DNA of 64,000 nt, taken from NCBI RefSeq assembly GCF_003946345.1, contig NZ_RHNY01000011.1, positions 1 through 64,000 on the forward strand, written 5' to 3'. The notes below the pieces were generated by a model. It had not been told where the DNA came from, did not search any database, and worked only from the letters and a program-made list of their open reading frames with translations. The stretch's first letter is position 1, and every line of letters begins with the position of its first letter. The stretch comes from Levilactobacillus tongjiangensis. GTDB taxonomy: Bacteria > Bacillota > Bacilli > Lactobacillales > Lactobacillaceae. Positions 17,221 through 26,593 of this stretch are shown here, piece after piece. The position numbers and the translations under genes were made by a program.

Positions 17221-18637
17221 ACGAACTAACATTTTAGGACTGATTCAACACATTGCGACCTCAATCAAAGACTATTGGTACCTTTTTGTGATTCTACTAG
17301 CGCAGAACGGGGTCCCCCGTATCATCCTTTGGGGCGGACTTTGGCTAATGCTGTTTGTATTTCTGATTTGGCCAATTCTGAAGTGGGTAACGCTAACTTA
17401 TGCCGTGACCCCCGACGCCCTCATCATTCACTCCGGTATCTTAGTTCGGCACCACGAACATATCCCCTACGCTCGGATTCAGACCCTCCAGCGTAAGCAA
17501 TGGTTTTACCTCCAACCATTTCATCTAGAGGAAGTTCAAATTGAAACGGCTAGCCACGAGGAGGGCAAACCAGAGGCCCGCCTGGCCGCCGTTCCTTTAA
17601 CGGTGGCGCAAGAAATCAATCGACTGCGTCAAGCAGCACCAGTCAGTGACCCATCGACCCCAGACGTCATCGAAGACGTCCCGGTCGGCGTTCCTCCAGC
17701 ACACTACCAAATCAGCTTAGCCGACCTGATTAAATTTTCACTGACTTCCCTGATTTTTTTGCCATTTTTACTGGTCTTACTAGGACTTTACGATAAGCTG
17801 CCCCATTCTTGGACCAACCTGCTCGTCAACGAAGCCAGTCATCTCGCCATCTTATTCCTAATCGGTAGCCTGATTATCATCATCGGGTTGACCTGGCTAG
17901 TGGCCTTCGTGGGTACGCTTTTGCACTACTATCGCTTCACCCTAACTCGCGACGGCGATCAGCTTCACACCGCTAAGGGGCTCCTTCAGCGAAATACCAT
18001 CAGTGCCCCGTTGGACCGCATCCAAGCCCTGCGTTTCAAACAAAACCCGCTTCGTCGGGGGCTACACCTCCAAACGGTCCAAGTTCTACTCGCCTCCAAA
18101 GCAGCGGCTAAGGATGACGACAACGACCTCACCATTTTACCGGTGATCAATGAACGGGTAGCGCGCGATACCATTCACCCATTTGTCGACTGGCTCCCTA
18201 CCCAAGCTCCTAATCTGACAGAATTACAGGTCAGCCGAACGTGGTACCAGATTCGTAATGCCGTACTAATTATTTTGCTTCCAGCCCTTCTGATTGCCTG
18301 GCTCTGGCCGACAATTGGCTGGTGGCTTTTCCCCATCTGGTTAATCATCGCGGTGGCAGCCGGCCGGTTTGCGGCACGCCACACGGGCGGCAGTCGGCTC
18401 CAACACGACCTATTAATTCTCCAAACGGGCCACCTTTTCACCCTAGACCAAACCTATGTCCCACTGCGTAATGTTCAGTCGGTTCGTCTGTCTCAGTCTA
18501 TTTGGATGAAGCATACGCACCTCGCCCACCTGACAGTCAACGTCCGCCGGGGCAATGGTAACCAAGCCATTCGCCTTCGCTACCTGCCTCAACAAAACGC
18601 ACAAGCCATTTACGACTGGTACCGTACCCACAGCTAG
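17207..18637 (+). CDS. PH-domain membrane protein, YdbT-like
   Basis: A 476-residue protein with three bPH2 modules alternating with paired membrane helices: module 1 near residues 65-125 (TYAVTPDALIIHSGILV, then IPYARIQTLQRKQ), module 2 near 245-310 (LTRDGDQLHTAKGLLQR, then APLDRIQALRFKQN), module 3 near 385-470 (VPLRNVQSVRLSQS). The repeated 'P..R.Q..' motif is the family signature. AGGAGG sits before the ATG, inside the preceding gene. It is cotranscribed with the YdbS-like gene and probably forms a complex with it. Confidence 0.85.
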   Translation: MTTPRRTNILGLIQHIATSIKDYWYLFVILLAQNGVPRIILWGGLWLMLFVFLIWPILKWVTLTYAVTPDALIIHSGILVRHHEHIPYARIQTLQRKQWFYLQPFHLEEVQIETASHEEGKPEARLAAVPLTVAQEINRLRQAAPVSDPSTPDVIEDVPVGVPPAHYQISLADLIKFSLTSLIFLPFLLVLLGLYDKLPHSWTNLLVNEASHLAILFLIGSLIIIIGLTWLVAFVGTLLHYYRFTLTRDGDQLHTAKGLLQRNTISAPLDRIQALRFKQNPLRRGLHLQTVQVLLASKAAAKDDDNDLTILPVINERVARDTIHPFVDWLPTQAPNLTELQVSRTWYQIRNAVLIILLPALLIAWLWPTIGWWLFPIWLIIAVAAGRFAARHTGGSRLQHDLLILQTGHLFTLDQTYVPLRNVQSVRLSQSIWMKHTHLAHLTVNVRRGNGNQAIRLRYLPQQNAQAIYDWYRTHS

Positions 18638-18652
18638 AAAGGAATCCTGACA

Positions 18653-19006
18653 ATGACAGAACCCAGAATCTACAGCATGCCCTTCGCCAAGATCTACCCC
18701 CTCTATCAACAAAAACTAGCCAAAAAGGGACGATCAACAGCTGAACTTAACCAGGCAATCACTTGGTTAACTGGCTACGATCACACCATGCTTGAGCAGC
18801 AACTTGCGACGACCATCAGTGTTCAAGACTTTTTCACCCAAATGCCACGGCTGAACCCCCGGGCTAGTGAAATCACGGGCACTATCTGTGGCGTGCGTGT
18901 CGAAACCATTGCCGCCCCCACCATGCAACGCATTCGCTACCTGGATAAACTAGTTGATGAGCTAGCCAAGGGTAAACCGCTGCGGCAGGTTTTACGCGAA
19001 GAGTAA
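18653..19006 (+). CDS. DUF2200 family protein
   Basis: A 117-residue cytoplasmic protein. The stretch YPLYQQKLAKKGRSTAELNQ followed by WLTGYD matches the DUF2200 signature. GAAAGGA precedes the ATG, 15 bases after the YdbT-like stop, so it belongs to the same operon. Function is not known. No clear terminator follows on the + strand before the convergent hairpin at 19246. Confidence 0.85.
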   Translation: MTEPRIYSMPFAKIYPLYQQKLAKKGRSTAELNQAITWLTGYDHTMLEQQLATTISVQDFFTQMPRLNPRASEITGTICGVRVETIAAPTMQRIRYLDKLVDELAKGKPLRQVLREE

Positions 19007-19245
19007 CAAAAAACTGAATATGTTGTGAACCACCTAAAGTTCGAGTTAGCAATATCAACGTCACAGTCGAGTGAAATTATAGCTTATCACTCAGTAGCTT
19101 CACTACCACATCCAAATTTCATTCCACTGAATTAATTTCCACAACACCACAAACTGCATCAGTTAAAATTAGCGACAACCGTAGTCACGCTCCGGCCGGC
19201 ACGTGACGGCAAACCGGCACCCCAGTATTTTAACTTTCAAGGGAA
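19007..19245. other. Intergenic region, no gene seen
   Basis: Short degenerate inverted motifs around CCGGCACGTGACGGCAAACC at about 19195, but nothing recognisable as a gene or regulatory site. Confidence 0.35.
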
Positions 19246-19290
19246 AACAAAAACAGGCACCGCAACGAAATTCGTTGTGGTGCCTGTTTA
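19246..19290 (-). terminator. Terminator of GntR-ABC operon
   Basis: Arms ACAGGCACCGCAACGAA (19253-19269) and its near-perfect complement (19271-19287), minus-strand tail TTTTTGTTTT. Possibly bidirectional. Confidence 0.8.
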
Positions 19291-19407
19291 TCGTCACAGC
19301 TACGTTCCCCACGTAACCGTGCTCCCCTTGGTATCGGCTGCGCTTCCCCAAGCCGCTACGACACCTAAAATCAATTTTAATTCCTACTCTCTAGCCAAAA
19401 TAAGTCT

Positions 19408-20343
19408 TTATTGATGTTGACGCCATTGATGCCAAGCTTCACCAATGCGTGGCCGCCAGAGCCAAATATACCCGAAGACGACAGTCACGACAAAGGTGAT
19501 TAGAACCGTATTGAAGTCCGCTTGGTTAAAGAGACTTAACCCCGTTACGTAGACCACGAACACGATGTACACCGGCAGCTTCAGCCCTGGGAACAAAAGG
19601 TACTCCCCATTATGCTCCAAGGACGACCGGTTATAGAGGTACGCACCCCAGATAACCAACACGATGGCAAAAATCAAGAGCGTCAAGATGATTGTCCAAT
19701 CGCGTTGTGAACCGTTCAAGTGAAACGGACCTCCGTGTAACATATTATCATAGATTGTGTCTAATCCAGCTAAAGAAATTGTAAAGCCGAGCAAAGTCAG
19801 AATCATCGTGCCCGTTTGACCCATGATCAAAGCGGCAAACCAACCGATAGAGAAGAGGCCAAAGGACATCATCAGCCCATAGGCCCAGGAAGTAAGCAAT
19901 CCTGGCCAAGCCAGCTGAAAGCCCATCCCTGCTGGTGCTGCAACCCAGTAAGTCAGGTACTGCAACCCAGTCACCACAATGACGATACCTACCAGCACGG
20001 CCAAAACGATCCGTAACTTGGCCCAGTAGACCTGTTTGCGTGAAAAACCACTACTAAACAAGAACTGATTGAAGTTATCCTTCAAGTCCTGATTCATGAA
20101 GGCGGCCCCGATACCTAAGAACATAAAGTGGAAAAATGTGGTATAGGCCACAAACTGGTCATCCGAATAGACCTGCCAACGGCGGATACTAACATCCACG
20201 ATTTGGGTCGTATCCACGTACCTCAAACCTGAAATAGTGGCAAACGTCATGGAAACACAGATCAGGACCGCTAGCACAGCCATCGTCGCAAATAGTTTCC
20301 GGTGACGGCGCCAAATGAGTCGATCTAATTGAGTCGTTAACAT
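19408..20343 (-). CDS. ABC transporter permease (ABC-2-like)
   Basis: A 311-residue integral membrane protein with six or seven hydrophobic segments and a soluble N-terminal tail with basic residues. It follows the ATP-binding gene by 15 bases with GGGGGGA before the ATG at 20343. It has no distinctive motif, but position and topology identify it as the membrane half of the YtrA-controlled ABC system; direction and substrate are unknown. Confidence 0.8.
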   Translation of the reverse strand: MLTTQLDRLIWRRHRKLFATMAVLAVLICVSMTFATISGLRYVDTTQIVDVSIRRWQVYSDDQFVAYTTFFHFMFLGIGAAFMNQDLKDNFNQFLFSSGFSRKQVYWAKLRIVLAVLVGIVIVVTGLQYLTYWVAAPAGMGFQLAWPGLLTSWAYGLMMSFGLFSIGWFAALIMGQTGTMILTLLGFTISLAGLDTIYDNMLHGGPFHLNGSQRDWTIILTLLIFAIVLVIWGAYLYNRSSLEHNGEYLLFPGLKLPVYIVFVVYVTGLSLFNQADFNTVLITFVVTVVFGYIWLWRPRIGEAWHQWRQHQ

Positions 20344-20358
20344 ATGAATCCGTCCCCC

Positions 20359-21252
20359 CTACTTAATTAATTGGTAACCCGTATCGTGTGCCAAGTTAGC
20401 ACGGAACAGGTCCTCTAACGTCAACGGTAATTCTTCAAACAAGACGGGGTGCAGTGCTCGCAATTCTTGGTCGATCTCTGGTGTATAGTCCGTGATCACC
20501 ACGACTAAAACGCGACCAGAGGCCCGAATCACTTGACTGTGTGCCTTCAGCACCGCCGGAATCTCCTTGCCATTAAAGACTAATTGAAGTTTCTTAGCCT
20601 TCGACCGGACGTCCTCCAAGTTATAATCATGAAGTAATTTGGCATCCTTTAACAACAGTACCCGATCACTAAGCCCATCCAACTCGTTGAGGTCATGGGA
20701 CGAAATCAAGAAACCCTTCTCCTGATCGGCCACTTCATCAATAATCATGGTCGCAATGTTTTCACGCACAATAACGTCCATCCCATCAAATGGTTCATCC
20801 AAAATGATATAGGTGGCGTTCGATGACAGGGCCAGAATCATGTTGACCAGGGCGCGCATCCCCTTAGACAAACGCCGATACTGGCTGTTGCGGTTGAGCT
20901 TAAAGTCAGCCAACAGCTGCATGTAGCGTTCCTGATCAAACTTGCCATAAACTAGTTTGAAAAAGTCTGGTAACTCCCATAACCGGTAGTTGTTTAAAAA
21001 GTTGTATTGCGTGTCCAGAAAGAAGAGGCGTTGTTGCAACGCTGGTTTGGCGAGCGTGCTCGTTCCATCAACTAGGACTTCGCCACCGTTAGCCACGTAA
21101 TGATTCATCATCGTTCGAAAAAGCGTGGTCTTCCCCACACCGTTCCGACCAACCAGCCCGATAATTTCACCAGGCGCCCACTCAAAGCTAATGTCTTCAA
21201 TGATTGGTCGCTTATCAATTTGTTTGCTTAATTGCTTTACTTGTAAGGTCAC
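20359..21252 (-). CDS. ABC transporter ATP-binding protein
   Basis: A 297-residue ATPase. Walker A is GLVGRNGVGKTTLF (about residues 32-45), the signature is degenerate (RLSKGMRALVN, about 132-142), Walker B is YIILDEPFDGMD (about 154-165), and the H-loop is SSHDLNELD. The start is GTG at 21252, whose GTGA overlaps the GntR stop codon, indicating translational coupling; an upstream in-frame ATG overlaps the regulator and is rejected. This arrangement matches YtrA-type GntR-ABC operons often induced by cell-envelope antibiotics (family knowledge). Confidence 0.9.
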   Translation of the reverse strand: MTLQVKQLSKQIDKRPIIEDISFEWAPGEIIGLVGRNGVGKTTLFRTMMNHYVANGGEVLVDGTSTLAKPALQQRLFFLDTQYNFLNNYRLWELPDFFKLVYGKFDQERYMQLLADFKLNRNSQYRRLSKGMRALVNMILALSSNATYIILDEPFDGMDVIVRENIATMIIDEVADQEKGFLISSHDLNELDGLSDRVLLLKDAKLLHDYNLEDVRSKAKKLQLVFNGKEIPAVLKAHSQVIRASGRVLVVVITDYTPEIDQELRALHPVLFEELPLTLEDLFRANLAHDTGYQLIK

Positions 21253-21626
21253 TGGTTCTTTTCCCCCTCGTATGCTGCCTTGATCCAAGTCACCACTTCT
21301 TCAAGTGGGACGCCCAGGTAACGGATTTCCGTCAGTAGGGTCAACAGTTGTTTTTTCGTTGCCACCACCTGGGCACTATCCCCCGGTTGTTCGGTAGTTT
21401 CACGGACATAAGTTCCTTTACCGTGGACGGTGGTGATGACCTGCTGAGACTCCAATTGCTTATAGGCCTTGCTGACCGTATTCGGATTCAGCTGTTCTTG
21501 CCGCGCCATGTCACGGACAGACGGTAGCCGATCCCCCGGCTGCAGAATGCCTTGGACAATCTGTTGTTTGACGTGTAAGACGAGCTGCTCGTAGTACGGC
21601 AAACCCGATTGATCCTTCATTTGCAT
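21249..21626 (-). CDS. GntR-family regulator, YtrA subfamily
   Basis: A 125-residue repressor. The winged helix is at residues about 10-75 with PGDRLPSVRDMARQEQLNPN and NTVSKAYKQLESQQ, typical GntR. The short C-terminus lacks a ligand-binding domain, which defines the YtrA subfamily. ATG at 21626 follows AAGGGGTG with 5-base spacing; 41 upstream in-frame codons contain the promoter and are rejected. It is the first gene of the ABC operon and likely represses it through the operator at 21662-21684. Confidence 0.9.
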   Translation of the reverse strand: MQMKDQSGLPYYEQLVLHVKQQIVQGILQPGDRLPSVRDMARQEQLNPNTVSKAYKQLESQQVITTVHGKGTYVRETTEQPGDSAQVVATKKQLLTLLTEIRYLGVPLEEVVTWIKAAYEGEKNQ

Positions 21627-21661
21627 ATTTTCACCCCTTGGTGTCTGGCGATGTGTTCTAC

Positions 21662-21696
21662 GTGTACTATTATACCTAGTACACTCATTTTGACAA
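21662..21696 (-). promoter_or_regulatory. Promoter and operator of GntR-ABC operon
   Basis: Minus-strand -35 TTGTCA (21696-21691), 16-base spacer, -10 TATAAT (21674-21669). A perfect inverted repeat GTGTACTA-N7-TAGTACAC (21662-21684) straddles the -10 box, so a bound repressor would block RNA polymerase directly. Confidence 0.8.
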
Positions 21697-21944
21697 GAAG
21701 TATTTAACACCATCGGTAGCTTTAGGCACTTACCAGTGCCACCGGACACCCGTTAACTACCACCTTTCAAGGAGCCACTCAGCTAATCCCCGCCACTTCA
21801 TCAGAAAGCGTTTCATTTGCTGCCCTTCTTGGCACGACTGGCTACATATTTTCCACCAGCTTAAGCTAACTTTCGATCAACCTTGGCTCGATAGACCAAT
21901 TCTGCAAACAAATTTGGTTATCCGCCAAAAAGTTCCTTAGAAAT

Positions 21945-21973
21945 AGAAAAAGGCGCCAACTCGTGGCGTCTCA
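21945..21973 (-). terminator. Terminator of DUF975 gene
   Basis: Minus-strand arms GACGCCA/TGGCGCC with tail TTTTTC. The rest of 21750-21944 shows no gene. Confidence 0.65.
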
Positions 21974-21985
21974 GATTATTTAGGC

Positions 21986-22672
21986 TTACGGTCTAAACCC
22001 CGCCGCAGATTCTTGTTTCTTTTGCTTCAGTAGCAGTTGGTTGTAGAACTTAGCCTGCGTTTGCCAGAAATATGGCAGAATGAACAGGTTAGCCAACCCA
22101 TACGTAATCGCGCCGAAAAAGAACCACAGCAGAAAACTCAGGGCCATCAATAACATGAAACCCTTTTCACCGTTCATCAACTCCCGTGAGCGGGTAATCG
22201 CATCAATCAAACGAATATCTTCACCGCGATCAACGGCATCCCGGTAAATATAGAACGCCTGCGAGTACGAGAAGGCTTTGATGATTCCCGGTACAATCAA
22301 GAGCAATGACCAGAGTACAACCAAAATTGTACTGATAATGCCAATACCGACCCAGCCCCAGAAATACTGAGACTTATCAAACAGAGCAAATGACCGTTCA
22401 ACGGGCTTGTCGAAATCAACCTTTCCCCGGTCAATATCGATCATGGTGATACTCACACCGGCATTCAGCATCCCCGCTACCAGGTAGAGCACAGTGCTCA
22501 TCAACTCATCGCGCATTGACGGTTCCACGTCCAACGAGTAAGTCTTGGTTACCCAATCTCCCAAGATGAATAGGGCCACCATTAAAATGCCATTTAATAG
22601 ATAAAAACTACGGTGGTCAGCAATTAATTTTCGAGCACCAGCTTTAAATCTTTTGCGATCTTCTGAATCCAT
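21986..22672 (-). CDS. DUF975 family membrane protein
   Basis: A 228-residue protein with about five membrane segments. The DUF975 signature is seen as LLLIVPGIIKAFSYSQAFY (about residues 120-138), followed by an amphipathic segment and DAITRSRELMNGEK. The ATG at 22672 is preceded by GGAGGAGG; an earlier ATG five codons upstream lacks spacing. Function is unknown; members are common in Firmicutes. It is monocistronic. Confidence 0.85.
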   Translation of the reverse strand: MDSEDRKRFKAGARKLIADHRSFYLLNGILMVALFILGDWVTKTYSLDVEPSMRDELMSTVLYLVAGMLNAGVSITMIDIDRGKVDFDKPVERSFALFDKSQYFWGWVGIGIISTILVVLWSLLLIVPGIIKAFSYSQAFYIYRDAVDRGEDIRLIDAITRSRELMNGEKGFMLLMALSFLLWFFFGAITYGLANLFILPYFWQTQAKFYNQLLLKQKKQESAAGFRP

Positions 22673-22921
22673 AACGTCCTCCTCCAATGATGGCTAAATT
22701 CATTTCCCCAATTAATTTACCCACCATGTTTTAATTAGTCTACACTTCTTACTGCATACTGCCAACTGAAAATTCCATCACGCACATCCCCCAGAGTGTC
22801 GCACCTGTACCGACCTTTCCCGGCCCTGGGCCGGTTGTCATTCAAAAATATAATTGCTAAAATGACAGAAGTAAGTTAAAGGGTCCTAGTGTTAATCATT
22901 TGAAGGAGTTTGTTACATATT

Positions 22922-24634
22922 ATGAAAAAATCTTGGAAAATCAGTCTGGGCGTCATTTTGGCCCTAATCATTATCGGTGGCGCAACGGCCTACCACAAAC
23001 GCCATAACGTTCGGCGTCTCCTGCTGGTCCACCAGCATTACCACCGAAAGAATATTCTCTCGGAGAACCAGATCAAGCTCAATCTACGACCAGCACTTTC
23101 CACGAAACACACCACCGCCACCAACCGGCTCAGTGCAGCCTACAAGTCACAACTCAACGACTTAAAGCCGGGTTCAGCCAACGCTAAGGTCATCGTCAAT
23201 CCTTACAAGACCTCACCGCTGAGTGGTCTGATTCTAGTAAAGACCCAGGCGGCCACCAAGGTTAAGGTGACCGTCCACGGCGACACCCCGGCAACAACCA
23301 TTACCAAACACCTCAAGGGTTATCACACCACCCATTCAGTCGGGGTTTTGGGACTCTACGTCAACCGGACCAACCGGGTGACGCTTCAGTTTACAAAAGA
23401 AAACGGCGACAAATCCTACACCATGACCACGCATGGCACGCCCAAGGACATTGGCAAAAACACGCTCAAAACCAGCAAGCCGCAAAAAATGGCGTTGGGC
23501 AAAGGCAATCAACGTCTGACCTTTGCTGTCAGCAGTCAGGGCACCACTTACGGATTAGACGCCAACGGACAGGTGCGCTGGTACAGCACCGCACCGATTT
23601 CACACGTCTTTAAACGCCTCAGTAACAATCACCTACTGATTCTGACCAAGATTTCAGCCAGTGAACACAAGTACAACGCCCTGCGGGAAACGGACTTCTA
23701 TGGTCGCGTCTACCGCCAGTATAATTTCAGCGGTCTCTTCCCTACCCGAAAGGACCACTCGAAGTTGGCCACAAACACGGTTATTCACCACGACGCTATC
23801 GAACTGCCGAACCATAACCTGTTATTAACGGTGGACGACGGGAGTAGCAAGTACGTCGAGGACACGATGGTTGAAATCAACTATAAGACGGCGAAAATCG
23901 TTAAGGTCATCGACCTGAAACGCATGCTGCCCAAGTCAGCCTATACGCAATTCGACGGCACCCACCGGCCAGATGGTAAAATCGATTGGTTCCATCAAAA
24001 CTCCATGGTCTATGATCGAAAACGCGACGAGCTCATCGTATCTGGCCGTAACCAGGATATGATTTTTGCCATCAACTACAAGACCACCAAGCTGAAGTGG
24101 ATTCTCGCCGCACCGGACAAGTTGCCGAAGAGCTATCACCACTACCTTTTGCAACCGAGGTCCAAGCACTATCGCTATAACGGCGGGCAGCATGCCGTCA
24201 GCCTCATCCACAAAGATACGCATCAGGGGAACACACTGGCGCTTGAATTCTACAACAATAATGTGCCTGTCACTCGTGGCAAAACCACACAATCCAAACA
24301 GTGGTCGGCTGGTGAAATCGTTTCAATCAACCAACGCCACCGAACAGTCCACCAGACCTGGAGCTTTGGGAAATCACTGGGTAAGCGGAACTTCACTAAC
24401 ATCGTTGGGAGTAGCTACGCCGTCGGTAAGGGAAATACCCTGATTGGTTTCGGTTATGCTAGCAAGGGGAAACGCAGTGAATTCGTCGAGGTCGACCGTA
24501 AAACGAATCAAATCGTCTACGACGTTGACCGAACCGGCTTCAATCACGGTGATTGGTCATACCGGGCGCAACGCATGAGTCTCTATCCCGGAACTGGCAG
24601 CGTTGGGCTAAAGAAAATTACACCAACTGATTAA
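22922..24634 (+). CDS. Aryl-sulfate sulfotransferase family protein
   Basis: A 570-residue protein anchored outside the cell by an N-terminal membrane segment (about residues 6-22). An immunoglobulin-like ASST N-terminal domain (PLSGLILVKTQAATKVKVTV) precedes a beta-propeller with the motifs HHDAIELPNHNLLLTVDD and WFHQNSMVYD, matching PAQS-independent arylsulfotransferases that move sulfate between phenols. Which histidine is catalytic cannot be settled without alignment. GAAGGAG lies 13 bases before the chosen ATG; a TTG at 22910 is too close to that site. Monocistronic, ending in a strong shared terminator. A true substrate in lactobacilli is unknown. Confidence 0.8.
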   Translation: MKKSWKISLGVILALIIIGGATAYHKRHNVRRLLLVHQHYHRKNILSENQIKLNLRPALSTKHTTATNRLSAAYKSQLNDLKPGSANAKVIVNPYKTSPLSGLILVKTQAATKVKVTVHGDTPATTITKHLKGYHTTHSVGVLGLYVNRTNRVTLQFTKENGDKSYTMTTHGTPKDIGKNTLKTSKPQKMALGKGNQRLTFAVSSQGTTYGLDANGQVRWYSTAPISHVFKRLSNNHLLILTKISASEHKYNALRETDFYGRVYRQYNFSGLFPTRKDHSKLATNTVIHHDAIELPNHNLLLTVDDGSSKYVEDTMVEINYKTAKIVKVIDLKRMLPKSAYTQFDGTHRPDGKIDWFHQNSMVYDRKRDELIVSGRNQDMIFAINYKTTKLKWILAAPDKLPKSYHHYLLQPRSKHYRYNGGQHAVSLIHKDTHQGNTLALEFYNNNVPVTRGKTTQSKQWSAGEIVSINQRHRTVHQTWSFGKSLGKRNFTNIVGSSYAVGKGNTLIGFGYASKGKRSEFVEVDRKTNQIVYDVDRTGFNHGDWSYRAQRMSLYPGTGSVGLKKITPTD

Positions 24635-24635
24635 A

Positions 24636-24694
24636 AATAGGCTTTGCGCCAGTCCCCCTGTTGCGGGGGTGCTGGTGCAAAGCCTATTTTTTGT
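24636..24694. terminator. Bidirectional terminator
   Basis: Arms AATAGGCTTTGC and GCAAAGCCTATT with an inner C/G-rich hairpin, A-run and T-run on both sides; serves the convergent sulfotransferase and secreted-protein genes. Confidence 0.9.
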
Positions 24695-24697
24695 GGT

Positions 24698-25411
24698 TTA
24701 TTCGACGCTGGCCAGACTCTTATTAAATTGCCGCTTAGCTTGCAAATATAGCCGCATGTCCGTCTTAGAATCATGCCGGTGTTTGGCAAGTGTTGCCAAC
24801 GCCCGTTTAGCAGTCCGGTAGGCTTGCGCCGTCTCGTTCGGTAACACGTACAGAACCTGCCCCTTCTTCTGGGCCCGTTGCAGCCGTTTATGTAAGGGTT
24901 GCTGCCCCAACAGCTTGCGCGTGACTAACGCCACGTTCCCCGCAGCTTCTAAATGGGAATCCAGCAACGTCTGCCGGTCCGCGTGACCGTAGTAATTGTA
25001 CCGGTTACTATCGGCTAACACACCAACCGTCCCTTGAGCGGTCGTCGTTGGCGTCACCATGTCGCCATAATCTGCAGCTGTCCAACCCGTGGTCTTATGA
25101 TAAACCTGCTTTTTCCCCTGTTTAATCGTAAAATCAACGCCGAGCCATTTCACACCCTTAGACCGGCCGATGACATACGTAAAGTGCCAGTTAGACCGCT
25201 TTTGTGTGAGTATCAATCCCACTTGGCCTTGCTTGCTAACCTTAAGACCCGCAAAGTGGTAGCCCAACTGCGCCGTGGTCGTCGTCAACCGAGCGCTATC
25301 GGTGATATCGATGATGGGTCTGCTCTTCGCCTGTGCTTGAGCCGTTCCCAGAATCCCCGCAACAAACACGGCGGCCGTCATAACCGCCACCCGTAAACCT
25401 TTAAACCGCAT
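24698..25411 (-). CDS. Secreted protein of unknown function
   Basis: A 237-residue protein with a clear Sec signal peptide (basic MRFKGLR, hydrophobic core to residue 22, AQAQA cleavage region near residue 28). The mature part is basic and tyrosine-rich, with alternating polar and beta-strand-like segments (GQVGLILTQKRSNWHFTYVI) and a helical, lysine/arginine-rich C-terminus. I do not recognise a catalytic motif. Its start has only AGGGGAGATTGTAGA upstream as ribosome binding site. It converges on the sulfotransferase gene; no operon partner. Confidence 0.7.
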   Translation of the reverse strand: MRFKGLRVAVMTAAVFVAGILGTAQAQAKSRPIIDITDSARLTTTTAQLGYHFAGLKVSKQGQVGLILTQKRSNWHFTYVIGRSKGVKWLGVDFTIKQGKKQVYHKTTGWTAADYGDMVTPTTTAQGTVGVLADSNRYNYYGHADRQTLLDSHLEAAGNVALVTRKLLGQQPLHKRLQRAQKKGQVLYVLPNETAQAYRTAKRALATLAKHRHDSKTDMRLYLQAKRQFNKSLASVE

Positions 25412-25575
25412 TCTACAATCTCCCCTAAAACAAATATTCGATTAACAATCAACGCTCATTAACCAATAATTATATAATCCACTTTTCCTGATACCTTGTC
25501 AATCCAGACTAAGCCACGGAATGACGCGTAAGACTGCCGCTTGTCGCACGTTACGACTATAAACGTTCAGAGAAC

Positions 25576-25608
25576 AAAAGGGGGGCAAGACTTTGTCTCC
25601 CCCCCTTC
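25576..25608 (-). terminator. Terminator at the end of the citrate cluster
   Basis: Minus-strand arms GGGGGG and CCCCCC around a 13-base loop with inner pairing AGAC/GTCT, tail TTTTG. It lies about 105 bases past the citG stop. The other parts of 25412-25712 hold no recognisable gene. Confidence 0.75.
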
Positions 25609-25712
25609 ACCAACTGTAAATTTATGCGGAAGCGTATACCAGCAGGTAGCTCACTTTGCTTAATCCTAAAGGTCACTGCTCACTAACTAATCGCCCGCCG
25701 GCCTGTTTTCAC

Positions 25713-26585
25713 CTAAAAGTTAAAACTGTCATTGGTCAGGACACCTTCGCGGAGGCCCAAAAAGATGGTTAAGATCAGCAGATCGGCCGACCCGCCCAGG
25801 CTCAGGTTACGGTCGTCAAAGACCCGGTTCAGTTCCAGTAATTTTTCCCATCCCGTTGGCGTCTTGCTGCCTCCGGCGGCCAGATAAGCGTTGGCCTGTT
25901 CGTGAGCCCACGCCACCACATGGCTATCACCACCGGAACGTTTGACCAAGTTAGTATCCACACTATTGGCCACGATTGCCATTAGGGTATCCAGCAACCG
26001 TTGATTGGCGGTTCCTGAACTCTGCCGCAACGCTGGCAAGGCGTGGGCAAAGACCGTGGGATAACCCTGTTCGGCTTCACCGCGAATGCCCGTGATGCCG
26101 TAACGCAGATACAGCCGTTCTCCAGCTGTTAAGTCTGCTTCTGGCTTATCACCCACGTGAGCAAAATCATTGGTCGTAAGGCCCTTGAGCATGCCTTTAA
26201 TGGTCGTTTCCAGGTCTAGGCCCAGCCGTTCACTGTATGCGCTAGCCGCCACCAAGATTCCCAAGGAAAAGACGGCACCTTTGTGCGTATTTACCCCGTT
26301 AGTTGCCTGAAACATAGCGCGTTCAGCTGCGATTCCAATTGGCCGTAACTGCGCGAATAATGCCGGCAGGTTGGCATCGTCAAACGTCGTCCCAGCCGCC
26401 GCACACTGTTCAAAGTAGGTTCGCAGACTCAGTGCGCTGTCGATGAACGTGAAGACCGTCATATCCGGATGGGGCCCCTGTGAAGCGGGATCAACTAAAC
26501 CGGGCTTAGGCGTCACGCTCACTTCAAAGAGCAGGGCTCGCAAAGCATCGTTCGCAATAGTGGCTGACTGGTTCGTGGTTTCCAT
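25713..26585 (-). CDS. citG: Triphosphoribosyl-dephospho-CoA synthase
   Basis: A 290-residue enzyme making 2'-(5''-triphosphoribosyl)-3'-dephospho-CoA, the precursor of the citrate lyase prosthetic group, from ATP and dephospho-CoA. Family motifs visible are VTPKPGLVDP (about residues 24-33), NGVNTHKGAVFSLG (about 98-111) and KRSGGDSHV. GTAGGAGAAG precedes the ATG. It sits 8 bases after citX. Full length and intact. Confidence 0.93.
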   Translation of the reverse strand: METTNQSATIANDALRALLFEVSVTPKPGLVDPASQGPHPDMTVFTFIDSALSLRTYFEQCAAAGTTFDDANLPALFAQLRPIGIAAERAMFQATNGVNTHKGAVFSLGILVAASAYSERLGLDLETTIKGMLKGLTTNDFAHVGDKPEADLTAGERLYLRYGITGIRGEAEQGYPTVFAHALPALRQSSGTANQRLLDTLMAIVANSVDTNLVKRSGGDSHVVAWAHEQANAYLAAGGSKTPTGWEKLLELNRVFDDRNLSLGGSADLLILTIFLGLREGVLTNDSFNF

Positions 26586-26593
26586 GACTTCTC

